From: Ruania alkalisoli | GTDB taxonomy: Bacteria; Actinomycetota; Actinomycetes; Actinomycetales; Beutenbergiaceae | NCBI RefSeq assembly: GCF_014960965.1 | Contig: NZ_CP063169.1 | Coordinates: forward strand, 1,149,581-1,213,580 | DNA length: 64,000 nucleotides | Direction of reading: 5' to 3' | In this document: positions 33,175 through 41,904 of the stretch, piece by piece | Layout: each line of letters opens with the position of its first letter | How positions within the stretch are numbered: position 1 is the first letter of the stretch | Made by a program: the position numbers and the translations under genes | The notes under the pieces: generated by a model | Told to the model about the DNA's origin: nothing | Database searches by the model: none | Seen by the model: the letters and a program-made list of their open reading frames with translations, nothing else

Positions 33175-34932
33175 TCATCGGCCACCGAAGCCGCCGCCGC
33201 CGTCCGTATCCGAGCGCCCCGGCACATCGCTGGTCGGCTCGCGCCCGAACTCCGGATCCGTCGCGGTGCGCCACCACGGGTCGTGACTGTGCTCCGCCCC
33301 CACGACGGACTTCGGGTCTCCGTCGACGATCCGCCCCAGGTTGTACAGCGACTCGCTGTCGTGGTCGTAGTAGTTGCTGTGCTGGCTGAAGTCGTACGTC
33401 CACCCGCGGTCGGCGGACTCCGCCTCGAAGCGGGTGGCGCCGAAGTCCTCGGAAGAGGGGTCGATCCCCAGGCCGCCGGGGTTGTGATAGGCACCCTCGT
33501 CGCCGAACAGCGCCACCGGGTCGCGACTGTTGCGCCCCACGTACACGTTGTCGGCGCCCACGCTGAAGTCGTCAGCGGTCTCAGCCGGTCCCGCGCCCGG
33601 GCTGCCGATCAGGGCCACATTGTCAGCGGCCAACCCATGATCGGTCGCCGCATAGGAGGTGGTGGTCGATCCGTAACTGTGCCCGATCACGGTCAGATGC
33701 GCCTTGTCCTCGCGTGAGGCCCGCAGTCCGTCGATCGCATCGGCGAGGCGAGTTCCGCCGTCCTCGGCCCGCCCGCGGGTCACGGTGTCGATGTCGACGG
33801 CACTCTCCGGGGTGTCGTATCCGAGCCAGAACATGCTCGCCACACTCGAGCCGTCACCCCCGTAACGCGCCGATTCGTACAGGTTCGCAGCCTTCGTCGC
33901 ATAGCCGGGGGCGTCGTCCATCTCCGTGGTGATGCCCGGAACCTGCACGGCCACGTCATCCGCGGTGTCCAGATCCCCCACAGCGACGGCGACCCGTCCG
34001 TCTCCCGAGAACGCGTCCGGGTCGTAGAGCCACAGGGTGCCACCGGGCTTGTCTCCGGTAAGGGGGTCGGTGAAGTCGTCGAGCTGGCTCAGCGCCTTGC
34101 GGGCCGCGCGGGCGTTCGCGAGCGTCTTCGCCTCGGCCTCGGTGAGGGTGCCGAGTCGTTCCTTCTCCGACAGGGCGCTCAGGTCACGATCGAGGAGGAT
34201 GCGGTTCGCGGCGTCGCGCGCCGAGGCGGGCAGCCCGTCGCCGTTGCCAACCAGCTCTGGCAGCGCCTCGATCGCTGCCTGCCGCTCGGCCGGGGAGAGG
34301 TTCTTCCACCACGCGGCCCGGTCCTGCGGGCTGACCGGTTCCGGAATCGAGAGGGCAAGCACCTGGGCGAGGAAGGACAGACTCGCCCAGTGCGCGTCGT
34401 CGAACTCGGCAGCCTCCAGTGCTGCGGCGAGATCCTCCTCGCTCTCGGTCACCCGCTGCTCGAACGCGAGTTGCGCCGCCGCGAGCGCTGCGTAGCTGAC
34501 GCTCAGGGTTGCCGCCCGCAGCCGCAGGTCGTCCTGGGCATCCTCGTCCGACGCGTCCGAGACGGCGACATCTTCGATGAGCTGCACACGCAGCGTGTCG
34601 AGATTCGCGCTGGTCTCCGACAGTTCCTGCCAGTCGGCCAGGTGGCCACGGCGCTGTTCGGCGAAGACCTCGACGGCGCCGCCCACTCCGCGCAGCACCT
34701 GCGCCGCGCCCGCATGCTCAGCCGCAGCGTTGGAGATGCGCTGCTGGTGGGTCAGGAACGCCAGCCCGATCCAGGAATCGCCCAGATCGGACAGACGCGA
34801 GGCCGTCTCAGCGGCCGACTCGCACTGGTCCGCCTGGGTGGCCAGGCCCAGGGCGACCTGCTCGCACTGGCTGGGGTCGCCGTCCGGCTCGGGCAGGAGA
34901 ACCACGGCCTCCGGAACCATGACCGTGCTCAC
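33175..34932 (-). CDS. DUF1023-type alpha/beta hydrolase, long
   Basis: Protein of about 585 aa. The N-terminal 230 residues are helical, with long Ala/Glu/Gln-rich stretches resembling WXG100-like or coiled-coil regions. The C-terminal half is an alpha/beta hydrolase of the DUF1023 type, with nucleophile elbow VIGHSYGSTTTSY, an acid in NSRDPVA and a His in EHSHDPWW. The tail is Gly-rich (DTDGGGGFGGR). No clear signal peptide is seen. Start uncertain: GTG 34932 overlaps the upstream gene as GTGA, and ATG 34920 is the alternative. Actinobacterial relatives often accompany small secretion-related proteins; the substrate is unknown. Confidence 0.8.
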   Translation of the reverse strand: MSTVMVPEAVVLLPEPDGDPSQCEQVALGLATQADQCESAAETASRLSDLGDSWIGLAFLTHQQRISNAAAEHAGAAQVLRGVGGAVEVFAEQRRGHLADWQELSETSANLDTLRVQLIEDVAVSDASDEDAQDDLRLRAATLSVSYAALAAAQLAFEQRVTESEEDLAAALEAAEFDDAHWASLSFLAQVLALSIPEPVSPQDRAAWWKNLSPAERQAAIEALPELVGNGDGLPASARDAANRILLDRDLSALSEKERLGTLTEAEAKTLANARAARKALSQLDDFTDPLTGDKPGGTLWLYDPDAFSGDGRVAVAVGDLDTADDVAVQVPGITTEMDDAPGYATKAANLYESARYGGDGSSVASMFWLGYDTPESAVDIDTVTRGRAEDGGTRLADAIDGLRASREDKAHLTVIGHSYGSTTTSYAATDHGLAADNVALIGSPGAGPAETADDFSVGADNVYVGRNSRDPVALFGDEGAYHNPGGLGIDPSSEDFGATRFEAESADRGWTYDFSQHSNYYDHDSESLYNLGRIVDGDPKSVVGAEHSHDPWWRTATDPEFGREPTSDVPGRSDTDGGGGFGGR

Positions 34933-35384
34933 GAGGCCGGGGTCCGCATCCGCAGCACCGTCCGGCCCGGCGACACCTGCACGAGTGCCAGCGTGGCGCC
35001 CTCCCGGTCGGCCAGCACCCGGGGCAGGCCGGCCGGGGGGAGGAGCACCTGCCAGCCATTTGCCCGCAAGGTCGCGGCCGCGGAGGCGAGTGCCTCCGAA
35101 CCGATCCCGGTGGTGGCAGTCACGGTGCTCTCCCGCTGCTCGTCGCGACCATCGCCCACCCACCGGTGCTGCGCCTGCGCTGGTACGCCCGGCAGGAGCG
35201 CCTCCCACAGCGCCTGGACGTCCCGGTCGATCTCCTCGGCGGATCTGGCAGGCACGGCGGTCGAGGCGGCTGCACGAGGTGGTTCCGGCGCGTCCACGAT
35301 CGCGAGGTCGACATCCCGGTGGCGCTGACGTACCACCGACCAGAACGGGTCCCCGGAGATCGGTGTCGATGAAGTCCCAGTCAC
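34929..35384 (-). CDS. Uncharacterised small protein partnered with DUF1023 hydrolase
   Basis: Uncharacterised 151-aa protein. It begins with an acidic/mixed segment (GDPFWSVVRQRHRDVDLAIVDAPEPP), then a helical part (EEIDRDVQALWEALLP) and a beta-rich C-terminus (GWQVLLPPAGLPRVLADREG, ALVQVSPGRTVLRM). The GTG at 35384 is chosen because CTAGGG just upstream could serve as -10 or SD; the frame is open to 35459 without a better signal. It overlaps the DUF1023 gene by four bases, so the two are co-translated and may act together. Confidence 0.6.
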   Translation of the reverse strand: MTGTSSTPISGDPFWSVVRQRHRDVDLAIVDAPEPPRAAASTAVPARSAEEIDRDVQALWEALLPGVPAQAQHRWVGDGRDEQRESTVTATTGIGSEALASAAATLRANGWQVLLPPAGLPRVLADREGATLALVQVSPGRTVLRMRTPAS

Positions 35385-35488
35385 GAGCCCTAGCCTGTCA
35401 GCCAGGACCCGTCGATGGCATGGTGCGAACTCCCCATTTCCTTCACGGTGCCTCCCCATTCACCCTGCTCGCCCTCACACTCACCCAG

Positions 35489-35494
35489 TAGCGT
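35489..35494 (+). promoter_or_regulatory. -10 box of a leaderless promoter (aminotransferase)
   Basis: TAGCGT lies six bases before the ATG at 35501 and there is no SD, as expected for a leaderless transcript. Confidence 0.5.
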
Positions 35495-35500
35495 TGATCT

Positions 35501-36691
35501 ATGGACTTCCGCCGCATCGAGGGGCTTCCCCCGTACGTCTTCACGATCATCGACTCCCTCAAGCTCGAGGCACGTCGAGCCGGTCGGGACGTGGTGGACC
35601 TCGGCTTCGGGAACCCGGACCTGCCCAGCCCGGAGATCGCCGTCGAGAAGCTCGCCGAGGCAGCCCGCAACACCCGCAACCACCGCTACTCATCCTCCCG
35701 CGGTATCCCGAACCTGCGGCTGGCGGTCGCGAATCACTACAACCGCCGGTTCGGTGTGACGCTCGACCCGGAGTCCGAGGTACTGACGACGATCGGTGCC
35801 AAGGAAGGTTTCAGCCACCTGATGTGGGTGCTGCTGCAGGCCGGGGATGCCGCGATCGTGCCTACCCCCAGCTACCCGATCCACATCTGGGGCCCGTACT
35901 TCGCCGGGGCGGACGCCCGGCAGGTGCCCATCGGTGACGGCACCGACGGCGCCGGGTACATCGACCGGGTGATGGAAGCCTGGGAGCTCGGCTGGCCCAA
36001 GCCGCGTGTGATCGTGCTGTCCTTCCCGCACAACCCGACCACGTCCACCGTGGAGTTGGCGGACCTGCAACGCCTCGTGGACTGGGCCCGCGAACGGGAC
36101 GTGGTGCTCGTGCACGACCTCGCCTACGCCGACATGTGCTTCGACGGGTGGCAGCCTCCTTCGCTGATGCAGTGCGAGGGCGGCAAGGAAGTTGGCGTCG
36201 AGCTGTACTCGATGACCAAGTCGTACTCGATGGCCGGCTGGCGGGTGGCGTTCCTCGTGGGCCGCAAGGACGTCATCAAGGCTCTCGTGCAGCTGAAGAG
36301 TTACCTCGACTACGGCACGTTCCAGCCGATCCAGATCGCGGCGACCGTCACCCTGAACGAGGCCACCGAGTACCCGGCCGAGCTGAGCGGCATCTACCAG
36401 TCCCGGCGCGACACCCTCTACGACGGGTTGCAGCGCGTGGGCTGGGACATCCTCAAACCGAAGGGAACCATGTTTGCCTGGGCGCGCATCCCCGAGCCCT
36501 ATCAGGAGATGGATTCCATCGAGTTCGCCCGGCACCTGGTCACCGAGTGCGACGTCGCCGTCTCCCCGGGCGTCGGGTTCGGACCGGGCGGGGAGGGGTA
36601 CGTGCGGTTCGCTCTCATCGAGAACGAGCAGCGCATCGGGCAGGCGGTGCGCAACATCCGGCGGGGGCTGACGAGGCTGACCACCGGGTAG
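35501..36691 (+). CDS. PLP-dependent class I/II aminotransferase (alanine-type)
   Basis: Fold-type I aminotransferase, 396 aa, most like the AlaC/aspartate-aminotransferase group that transfers amino groups between alanine or aspartate and 2-oxoacids. The PLP Lys is in SMTKSYSMAGWR. The substrate and phosphate contacts are represented by FGNPDLPSP, FPHNPTTST and the C-terminal YVRFALIENEQRI, with the carboxylate-binding Arg. No signal peptide. It is expressed from its own start-proximal -10 box and is followed 20 nt later by an SDR gene. The precise amino donor cannot be read. Confidence 0.9.
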   Translation: MDFRRIEGLPPYVFTIIDSLKLEARRAGRDVVDLGFGNPDLPSPEIAVEKLAEAARNTRNHRYSSSRGIPNLRLAVANHYNRRFGVTLDPESEVLTTIGAKEGFSHLMWVLLQAGDAAIVPTPSYPIHIWGPYFAGADARQVPIGDGTDGAGYIDRVMEAWELGWPKPRVIVLSFPHNPTTSTVELADLQRLVDWARERDVVLVHDLAYADMCFDGWQPPSLMQCEGGKEVGVELYSMTKSYSMAGWRVAFLVGRKDVIKALVQLKSYLDYGTFQPIQIAATVTLNEATEYPAELSGIYQSRRDTLYDGLQRVGWDILKPKGTMFAWARIPEPYQEMDSIEFARHLVTECDVAVSPGVGFGPGGEGYVRFALIENEQRIGQAVRNIRRGLTRLTTG

Positions 36692-36699
36692 TCGCCGCG

Positions 36700-36705
36700 T
36701 ACGCT
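36700..36705 (+). promoter_or_regulatory. -10 box of a leaderless promoter (SDR)
   Basis: TACGCT lies six bases before the ATG at 36712, with no SD. It sits directly after the aminotransferase stop. Confidence 0.4.
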
Positions 36706-36711
36706 CGTGCC

Positions 36712-37482
36712 ATGCCCACTGCGCTCGTCACCGGAGCCTCCTCCGGCATCGGACTGACCTTCGCCCGCCACCTCGCCCAGCGTGGCCTGCACCTCGTGCT
36801 GGTGGCCCGCAGCGCCGACCGGCTGGAGGTGGTGGCTGCCGAGTGCCGGGCCCTCGGGGCGCCCGAGGTGGAGGTACTCCCGGCCGACCTGGGGAGCGAG
36901 GCCGGGATCACCGCGGTGTGTGAGCGACTGCGTGGCGAGGACGTGCATACGCTCGTCAACAATGCTGGCCTGTCCATCGGCGCACCCTTCGCCGAGGCCA
37001 CCGAGGAAGCTCTGAGCCACCAGCTCACCGTCAACGTCGAGGCCGTGCTGCGGCTGACCCGCGCCGCCGTGCCCGGGATGACCGAGCGCGGCAGCGGCGC
37101 GATCATCAACGTCGCCTCCATCGCAGCCCTGTTGCCCGGCCGGGGGAGTACATACTCGGCGTCGAAGGCGTGGGTGCTGCAGTTCACCGAAGGTCTGGCG
37201 ATGAACCTCGCCGGCACCGGTGTGCGCGTGCAGGCGCTCTGCCCGGGCTTCGTGCGCACCGAGTTCCACGACGCCGCCGGTATCGACATGAGCCGCACCC
37301 CCGACTGGATGTACATCGACGCCGACCACCTCGTGGCCACCTCCCTGCGCGACCTCGGCCGCGGCAAGGTCGTCAGCGTGCCCGGTGCGCTCTACGCGGG
37401 CATCGCCGTGGTCGCCAAGCTCGCGCCACGCAGCGTGATCCGCCGGCTCGCCGCCGGGATCAAGTCCCGGGGGAGGGACTGA
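36712..37482 (+). CDS. Short-chain dehydrogenase/reductase
   Basis: Classical SDR, 256 aa, of the YqjQ/DltE-like group. The cofactor loop is TGASSGIG at residues 7-14, with NNAG at LVNNAGLSIG, the catalytic Ser in NVASIAAL and the YSASK active-site motif. An Arg after strand 2 (VARSADR) favours NADP. The C-terminal extension (VVAKLAPRSVIRRLAAGIKS) is amphipathic and basic, perhaps membrane-associated. Its stop overlaps the FolP2-like start by one base. The substrate is unknown. Confidence 0.9.
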   Translation: MPTALVTGASSGIGLTFARHLAQRGLHLVLVARSADRLEVVAAECRALGAPEVEVLPADLGSEAGITAVCERLRGEDVHTLVNNAGLSIGAPFAEATEEALSHQLTVNVEAVLRLTRAAVPGMTERGSGAIINVASIAALLPGRGSTYSASKAWVLQFTEGLAMNLAGTGVRVQALCPGFVRTEFHDAAGIDMSRTPDWMYIDADHLVATSLRDLGRGKVVSVPGALYAGIAVVAKLAPRSVIRRLAAGIKSRGRD

Positions 37483-38456
37483 TGGCCGACGGCGCAGCCT
37501 CAGCAGACGTGGACGTCGCCTCGGGAGGCCGCTCCCACGACCTACGGAAGGCGCCAGGCGCCGGCCACGCACCGGACGCCGTCGGGAAACCTGCTCCCCG
37601 CCAGATCGGGGCACGCACCTTCGACTTCGCCCGCCGAACAGCCGTGATGGCGATCGTGAACCGGACCCCGGACTCCTTCTACGACGGCGGACGCACCTTT
37701 GCGCTGCGGGCTGCGGTGGACGCGTGCCTGGCCGCCGTTGCCGACGGCGCGGACTGGGTGGACATCGGCGGGATGGCCTTCTCCCCGGACACCCCCGAGG
37801 TGAGCGCCGCGGAGGAACTGGACCGGGTGCTCGGCGTGATCGAGGCGGTGCGCGCCGCCAGCGACGTGGTGATCTCGGTGGACACCCAGCGGCCCGAGGT
37901 GGCACGGGCCTGCGTGCTCGCCGGGGCAGACGTGGTCAACGACACCACCGGGCTGCGAACCGACGGTATGGCGCAGGCTGTGGCCGAGACCGGGGCGAGT
38001 GTGGTGATCGCGCACTCGATCGCGCAGCCGCACCGCCACCATCGACGTCCGGAATATGGCGACGTGGTCGGCGAGGTGGCGGCGTTCCTCAGCTCACAGG
38101 TGCAGGTGGCGCTCGCGGCCGGGGTGCCGGCCGAGCGGATCATCATCGACCCGGGGCACGACCTGAACAAGAACACGCGGCACTCGCTGGAACTGGTGCG
38201 CCGACTCGAGGAGATCACCGCGCTCGGGTATCCGACGCTGGTGGCGCTCTCGAACAAGGACTTCGTGGGGGAGACGCTGAACCGGGAGCGCCCGGAGCGG
38301 TTGTGGGGAACCCTCGCGGCCACTGTCATGTGCATCGAACGCGGGGCGCGGATCGTGCGCGCCCACGAGGTGGCGGCCACCGTGGATGCGGCGCGGATGG
38401 CCGAGGCGGTGCTGGGGCTGCGGGAGCCTGCCTACCTGCGGCACAACGTGTCATGA
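37482..38456 (+). CDS. folP2: FolP2-like dihydropteroate synthase homologue
   Basis: Pterin-binding TIM-barrel protein (324 aa). A roughly 45-residue low-complexity lead precedes the DHPS core. The first core motif reads MAIVNRTPDSFYDGG, with Arg where active DHPS enzymes usually have Val. DIGGMAFSPD replaces the usual DIGGESTRPG, and the later SNKDFVGE/ERPERLWGT blocks are retained. These variants match the actinobacterial FolP2 group; the Mycobacterium tuberculosis member is reported not to act as a DHPS. GGGAGGG precedes the ATG. It overlaps the preceding SDR by one base and the RibD-like gene by four, so the three form an operon. Folate synthesis should not be assumed. Confidence 0.8.
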   Translation: MADGAASADVDVASGGRSHDLRKAPGAGHAPDAVGKPAPRQIGARTFDFARRTAVMAIVNRTPDSFYDGGRTFALRAAVDACLAAVADGADWVDIGGMAFSPDTPEVSAAEELDRVLGVIEAVRAASDVVISVDTQRPEVARACVLAGADVVNDTTGLRTDGMAQAVAETGASVVIAHSIAQPHRHHRRPEYGDVVGEVAAFLSSQVQVALAAGVPAERIIIDPGHDLNKNTRHSLELVRRLEEITALGYPTLVALSNKDFVGETLNRERPERLWGTLAATVMCIERGARIVRAHEVAATVDAARMAEAVLGLREPAYLRHNVS

Positions 38457-39160
38457 GCGCGTTCACGGAGGAGGAACTGCTCGCCGCCTACTCGGTGGCC
38501 GATCGGGACGAGGCGCACCTGCGGGCGAACATGATCGCCAGTATCGACGGCGCTGCCACCCATGCGGGACTCTCCGGCGGGCTGAACAGCCCCGCCGACA
38601 AGCAGGTGTTCGACCTGCTGCGGCGCCTGGCGGACGTGGTGATCGTCGGGGCCGGGACGCTGCGCGCCGAGGGGTACGGGGGACTGCGCCTGGGCGAGGT
38701 AGACGTGGCCTGGCGCCGCGAGCGCGGGCTGGCCGATCACCCGGTGCTGGCGATCGTCTCCTCCCGGCTCGCGCTGGACCCTGGCTCAGCGCTGTTCACT
38801 GAGGCACCTCAGCGTCCGCTCGTGCTGACACACGGGGAGAGCCCCGGCCGGCAGCAGGCCGCGCTCGCGGAGGTTGCGGAGGTCGTGCTCTGCGGGCAGG
38901 GCGCGGTGGACCCGGTGCGGATGCGGGCCGAGCTCGTTGATCGTGGACTGACGCAGATGCTGTGCGAAGGCGGCCCGCACTTGCTCGGCACCCTCGCCGC
39001 CGCGGACGTGCTGGACGAGTTGTGCCTGACCCTCAGCCCGCTGCTGGAAGGCGGGGATGGCCTGCGCCTGACACGGGACGCGCCGCTCGTGCACCGGCCG
39101 ATGCGCCTGGCCGGGATGCTGCGGGCGCAGGACATGCTGTTCTTGCGGTATCGGTGCTGA
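38453..39160 (+). CDS. RibD C-terminal-domain reductase (pyrimidine reductase-like)
   Basis: Dihydrofolate-reductase-fold protein of the RibD C-terminal family (235 aa). These enzymes reduce a ribosylamino-pyrimidine or related pterin/flavin precursor with NADPH. Motifs include NMIASIDGAAT at the N-terminus, DVVIVGAGTLRAEGYG in the cofactor region and LCEGGPHLLG, characteristic of RibD reductases. The deaminase half of full RibD is absent. It starts within an ATGA overlap with the FolP2-like gene, suggesting a linked pterin or flavin role. Confidence 0.85.
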   Translation: MSAFTEEELLAAYSVADRDEAHLRANMIASIDGAATHAGLSGGLNSPADKQVFDLLRRLADVVIVGAGTLRAEGYGGLRLGEVDVAWRRERGLADHPVLAIVSSRLALDPGSALFTEAPQRPLVLTHGESPGRQQAALAEVAEVVLCGQGAVDPVRMRAELVDRGLTQMLCEGGPHLLGTLAAADVLDELCLTLSPLLEGGDGLRLTRDAPLVHRPMRLAGMLRAQDMLFLRYRC

Positions 39161-39282
39161 GCGCCGCGTGCGGTGAGGAGCATCCCGCGCGAGGGTGGCC
39201 TCAGTGTCGTTGCGAATGCGCTGTTCGACACTCAGACCGCCCGCGTTGCGGGTTTCGCATGCACCCGTCTGGCCGCGACCGA

Positions 39283-40275
39283 TCACGCGAGCGGCAGCCC
39301 GGACCCCGCCTGAGCCCGCTCGTCGTGGAGATCGATGACCTGCTGCTCGACCGCGTCCGGGGCGGGCCCGCCGGTGGAGACGAGGGTGCAGGTGGCGTGG
39401 CCCTCGCTGGCGGAGGCATATTTCTGTAGCCACGGGTTCACGATGTGCCCGAACCGCTCGTACGGATACGTCACGGTCAGGGCCCGGTGCCCCACGCGCC
39501 AGGGCTTCGGCGTCAGACGTGCCCGGTAGGTCTCGTGGGTCGCGCACAGGGTCACGTACAGCGGGTCCGAGTCCAGCTCGCGCAGCAGCTGCTCGGCCTC
39601 CGGACTGCCGGGATGCAACCGGGCCCCGGTGACGATCACCCGCAGTCCCGCGGCCGTCCGATAGGTCCGGAATCCCCAGTGTGGATGCCGGGCCGCCACT
39701 GCCTCGATCGTCGCCAGAGCCGCCGCACCTGCTCCCGTGGCGACAGTGGGTGCCGTGTGCGGGGCAGTGCGGGACGGCGTGCCATGCGGGTAGGGCGCTG
39801 GAGTGGCGATCAGATCGGATGTGGACCGTCGTCCGAACAGCCGGGCGAAGAAGCCACGCTTCGGCTCCGCGGTGGGCCCGCCCTGCCGAGGCGTACGGTC
39901 GTGCCGGGGTCGTCGGTCCTGCCGCATGCCCCGACCGGACGGAAGATCGACATCGGCGATCAGCACCGCGTCGGTGTTGAGCACCTCGGCGCCGTACCGG
40001 TTCCGGGTGATCGCGGCGATCAACTCACCGTCACTCCCGGTGACCTCCATCAGGATTTCCTCCCGCAAGGGAACCCGGGGGTAGTACCCGCCGCGGGCCA
40101 GCTCCCGCCCGGCACGAACCGCCGCAGCCGCCTCTTCCAGGCGCCGCCGGGCAACCTGCGCCGCCTCAGTGAGCGACGAGGTGGACCACCCGTGGAGGGT
40201 GAGGAAGAACTCCTTGCCGTCCGGGGAGTGCACCTCGCCGGTGGCGTCGGTCCAGAACCGAGGCAGGGGCTTCAT
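39283..40275 (-). CDS. Uncharacterised protein with conserved RARLTPKPWR block
   Basis: Uncharacterised 330-aa soluble protein. The N-terminal domain (FWTDATGEVHSPDGKEFFL to LMEVTGSDGELIAAITRNR) is separated by a basic/proline linker (about residues 115-180, including FFARLFGRR) from a C-terminal domain beginning ALATIEAVAARHPHWGFRTY. The latter contains YVTLCATHETYRARLTPKPWR. I recognise a similar block in widely distributed proteins of unknown role, so I assign no function. The Pr6Pr-like gene upstream overlaps it by four bases. Confidence 0.75.
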   Translation of the reverse strand: MKPLPRFWTDATGEVHSPDGKEFFLTLHGWSTSSLTEAAQVARRRLEEAAAAVRAGRELARGGYYPRVPLREEILMEVTGSDGELIAAITRNRYGAEVLNTDAVLIADVDLPSGRGMRQDRRPRHDRTPRQGGPTAEPKRGFFARLFGRRSTSDLIATPAPYPHGTPSRTAPHTAPTVATGAGAAALATIEAVAARHPHWGFRTYRTAAGLRVIVTGARLHPGSPEAEQLLRELDSDPLYVTLCATHETYRARLTPKPWRVGHRALTVTYPYERFGHIVNPWLQKYASASEGHATCTLVSTGGPAPDAVEQQVIDLHDERAQAGSGLPLA

Positions 40276-40973
40276 GCCTGCACCCTACGGTCGCGAACGC
40301 CCCGCAACCAGCGGTCTGCGAACCAGACGGCCACGAACAGCACTGAGAAGAGCAGGAGGACCCCCAGGCAGGTGATCGCCACCGCGGGCCACCCCTCGGC
40401 CCGGAAGTTGACGAACGGGTAGGGGAACCAATCCGTGATCCCGCCGACGATGAGGGTCGCCGCGAGCCAGAGAACCGGCCACACCGTTGCGCCGACCACG
40501 GCCAGGACGTCGACCCGTGACCGTGGACCCACCAGCAGCCACCCCGCCACGCACAACACCGGCACGACCACGTGCAACATCGTGTCCGCGACGAACGACC
40601 AGCCGCTCAGATCCAGCAGTGGCCGGAGCAGGAAGAAATGCACCAACCCGGTCACCGTGATCCCGACCACGCCGGCGAGTCGCACGATCCGGAACACCCG
40701 TCCATCGCGCTGCGGGTCCAGCCCGAGCATGACCGCCGAAACCGCGACGAGCACATTGCTCTGAATCGTGAAGTAGGAGATCAATCGCCACAGCCGGGTC
40801 CCGAGCGGCGGCACCTCCGTCGCGAGCAGCACCGCCGCACCGGAAGCGGAGAGCACCAGCTGCAGGGTCAGCGCGCTCAGGGCCACCACAGCGGTCACCA
40901 CATGAACGCAGCGAGCGAGGGACACGAGCCCATCTCCTCCCCTGGCGACCACCCACCTGGATGCTGCCCCCAT
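40272..40973 (-). CDS. Pr6Pr-like integral membrane protein
   Basis: Membrane protein of 233 aa with six predicted hydrophobic helices. The pattern SYFTIQSNVLVAVSAVML in helix 2 and DWFPYPFVNF before the last helix match the Pr6Pr/FAR-17a-like family, whose biochemical role is not established in bacteria. The start may be 40973 or a downstream GTG at the VVARGG segment. It is translationally coupled to the uncharacterised gene that follows. Confidence 0.75.
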   Translation of the reverse strand: MGAASRWVVARGGDGLVSLARCVHVVTAVVALSALTLQLVLSASGAAVLLATEVPPLGTRLWRLISYFTIQSNVLVAVSAVMLGLDPQRDGRVFRIVRLAGVVGITVTGLVHFFLLRPLLDLSGWSFVADTMLHVVVPVLCVAGWLLVGPRSRVDVLAVVGATVWPVLWLAATLIVGGITDWFPYPFVNFRAEGWPAVAITCLGVLLLFSVLFVAVWFADRWLRGVRDRRVQA

Positions 40974-41117
40974 CGGGCCGCATGCGCGTGGCTACAGTGT
41001 CACGCTCGATCCTAGACGGACCCGGGCGCACTGATGCGGAAGGTCCTGGGTGCGCAGGACACCCTGTGCCCGAGGAGTTCGCCCGGACCTGCGCCAAGAA
41101 AGATGTCATGGAAGAAA

Positions 41118-41135
41118 GAAAGATAGTAATCTTCC
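41118..41135. promoter_or_regulatory. vapBC operator/-10 dyad
   Basis: GAAAGAT-agta-ATCTTCC is a dyad with one mismatch covering a TAGTAAT-like -10, four bases before the vapB ATG. The surrounding 40 bases are clearly AT-richer than their neighbours. It fits autorepression by the VapBC complex. Confidence 0.5.
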
Positions 41136-41138
41136 TCA

Positions 41139-41387
41139 ATGGCGCTCAACATCAAGGATCCGGAGACGGACCGGCTTGCCCGAGAGCTCGCCGACCGGAT
41201 GGGGGTGTCCATCACGGCCGCCCTCAAGGCTGCACTCACCGACAGGCTCGCGCGCACGACTCCGAAGGTAGACGTGGTCTATACCAGCCTCGTCGCCGTC
41301 GGTGAGCGAGGGAGGGCGCGAGCGGTGCTGGACGATCGTCCTGTCGATCAGATCATCACGTATGACGACCACGGTCTGCCGGCGTGA
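41139..41387 (+). CDS. vapB: VapB-type antitoxin
   Basis: Antitoxin of a type II system, 82 aa. The N-terminal ribbon-helix-helix-like segment [20 protein letters not shown]-([13 protein letters not shown]) is the family hallmark for DNA binding. The C-terminal part ([28 protein letters not shown]) should wrap the toxin. The ATG at 41139 has an AT-rich leader with little SD. Its stop overlaps the toxin's GTG start. Confidence 0.88.
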   Translation: MALNIKDPETDRLARELADRMGVSITAALKAALTDRLARTTPKVDVVYTSLVAVGERGRARAVLDDRPVDQIITYDDHGLPA

Positions 41388-41773
41388 TCGCCGTTGACAC
41401 CTCGGCACTGGTCACCATCGTTCTGGGGGAGCCCGAGCTCGAACGATTCGCCGCGATCATGGCCAGCAGACCGTGCGTGGTGAGCACTTCCAGCATCACC
41501 GAGGCAGCGCTGGTGGTCCAGACACGCCAGGGACCGGACGCCGTCGAGGATCTGCGGCGAGTGCTTCAGCAGGCGAAGGTCGAGATCGCCCCGGTGGACG
41601 AGGAGCAGGCGTGGTCGGCCCACGCTGCCTGGCAGCGGTTCGGCAAGGGAAGGCATCCTGCCGGGCTCAACTACGGTGACTGCTTCTCCTATGCTCTGGC
41701 GAAGACTCGCGCGGTACCCCTGCTCTACCAGGGGGAGGGCTTCACGCAGACCGACATCGAGCCGGCGCGCTGA
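41384..41773 (+). CDS. vapC: VapC-type PIN-domain toxin ribonuclease
   Basis: PIN-domain ribonuclease (129 aa) of a VapBC toxin-antitoxin pair; such toxins cut specific tRNAs or rRNA. The acidic metal site is complete: Asp in IAVDTSALV, Glu in SITEAAL, Asp in [11 protein letters not shown], and a final acid in QTDIEPA. GTG start in a GTGA overlap with vapB, so antitoxin and toxin are coupled. All key residues are intact, so the toxin is expected to be active. Confidence 0.9.
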   Translation: MIAVDTSALVTIVLGEPELERFAAIMASRPCVVSTSSITEAALVVQTRQGPDAVEDLRRVLQQAKVEIAPVDEEQAWSAHAAWQRFGKGRHPAGLNYGDCFSYALAKTRAVPLLYQGEGFTQTDIEPAR

Positions 41774-41891
41774 CGCCGGACTGTACTGACAGCAGGCCTT
41801 GCTGGCACCAGGCCTGGAGCAGTCCAGTTGCGGCAGCGAGAGATGTCGGCCGTCGCCGCCGACGCGCGGCTGGGGTAGGGCCCATGACCAC

Positions 41892-41897
41892 TAGGAT
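41892..41897 (+). promoter_or_regulatory. -10 box of a leaderless promoter (metG)
   Basis: TAGGAT is seven bases before the ATG at 41905. There is no SD at either nearby start, which favours the downstream ATG. Confidence 0.5.
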
Positions 41898-41904
41898 CGA
41901 GTCT

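Noticed and set aside
37482-38456. Genuine folate-pathway DHPS (folP1)
   Set aside because: Key motif residues differ and no folate-pathway genes (folK, folB, folE) flank it.
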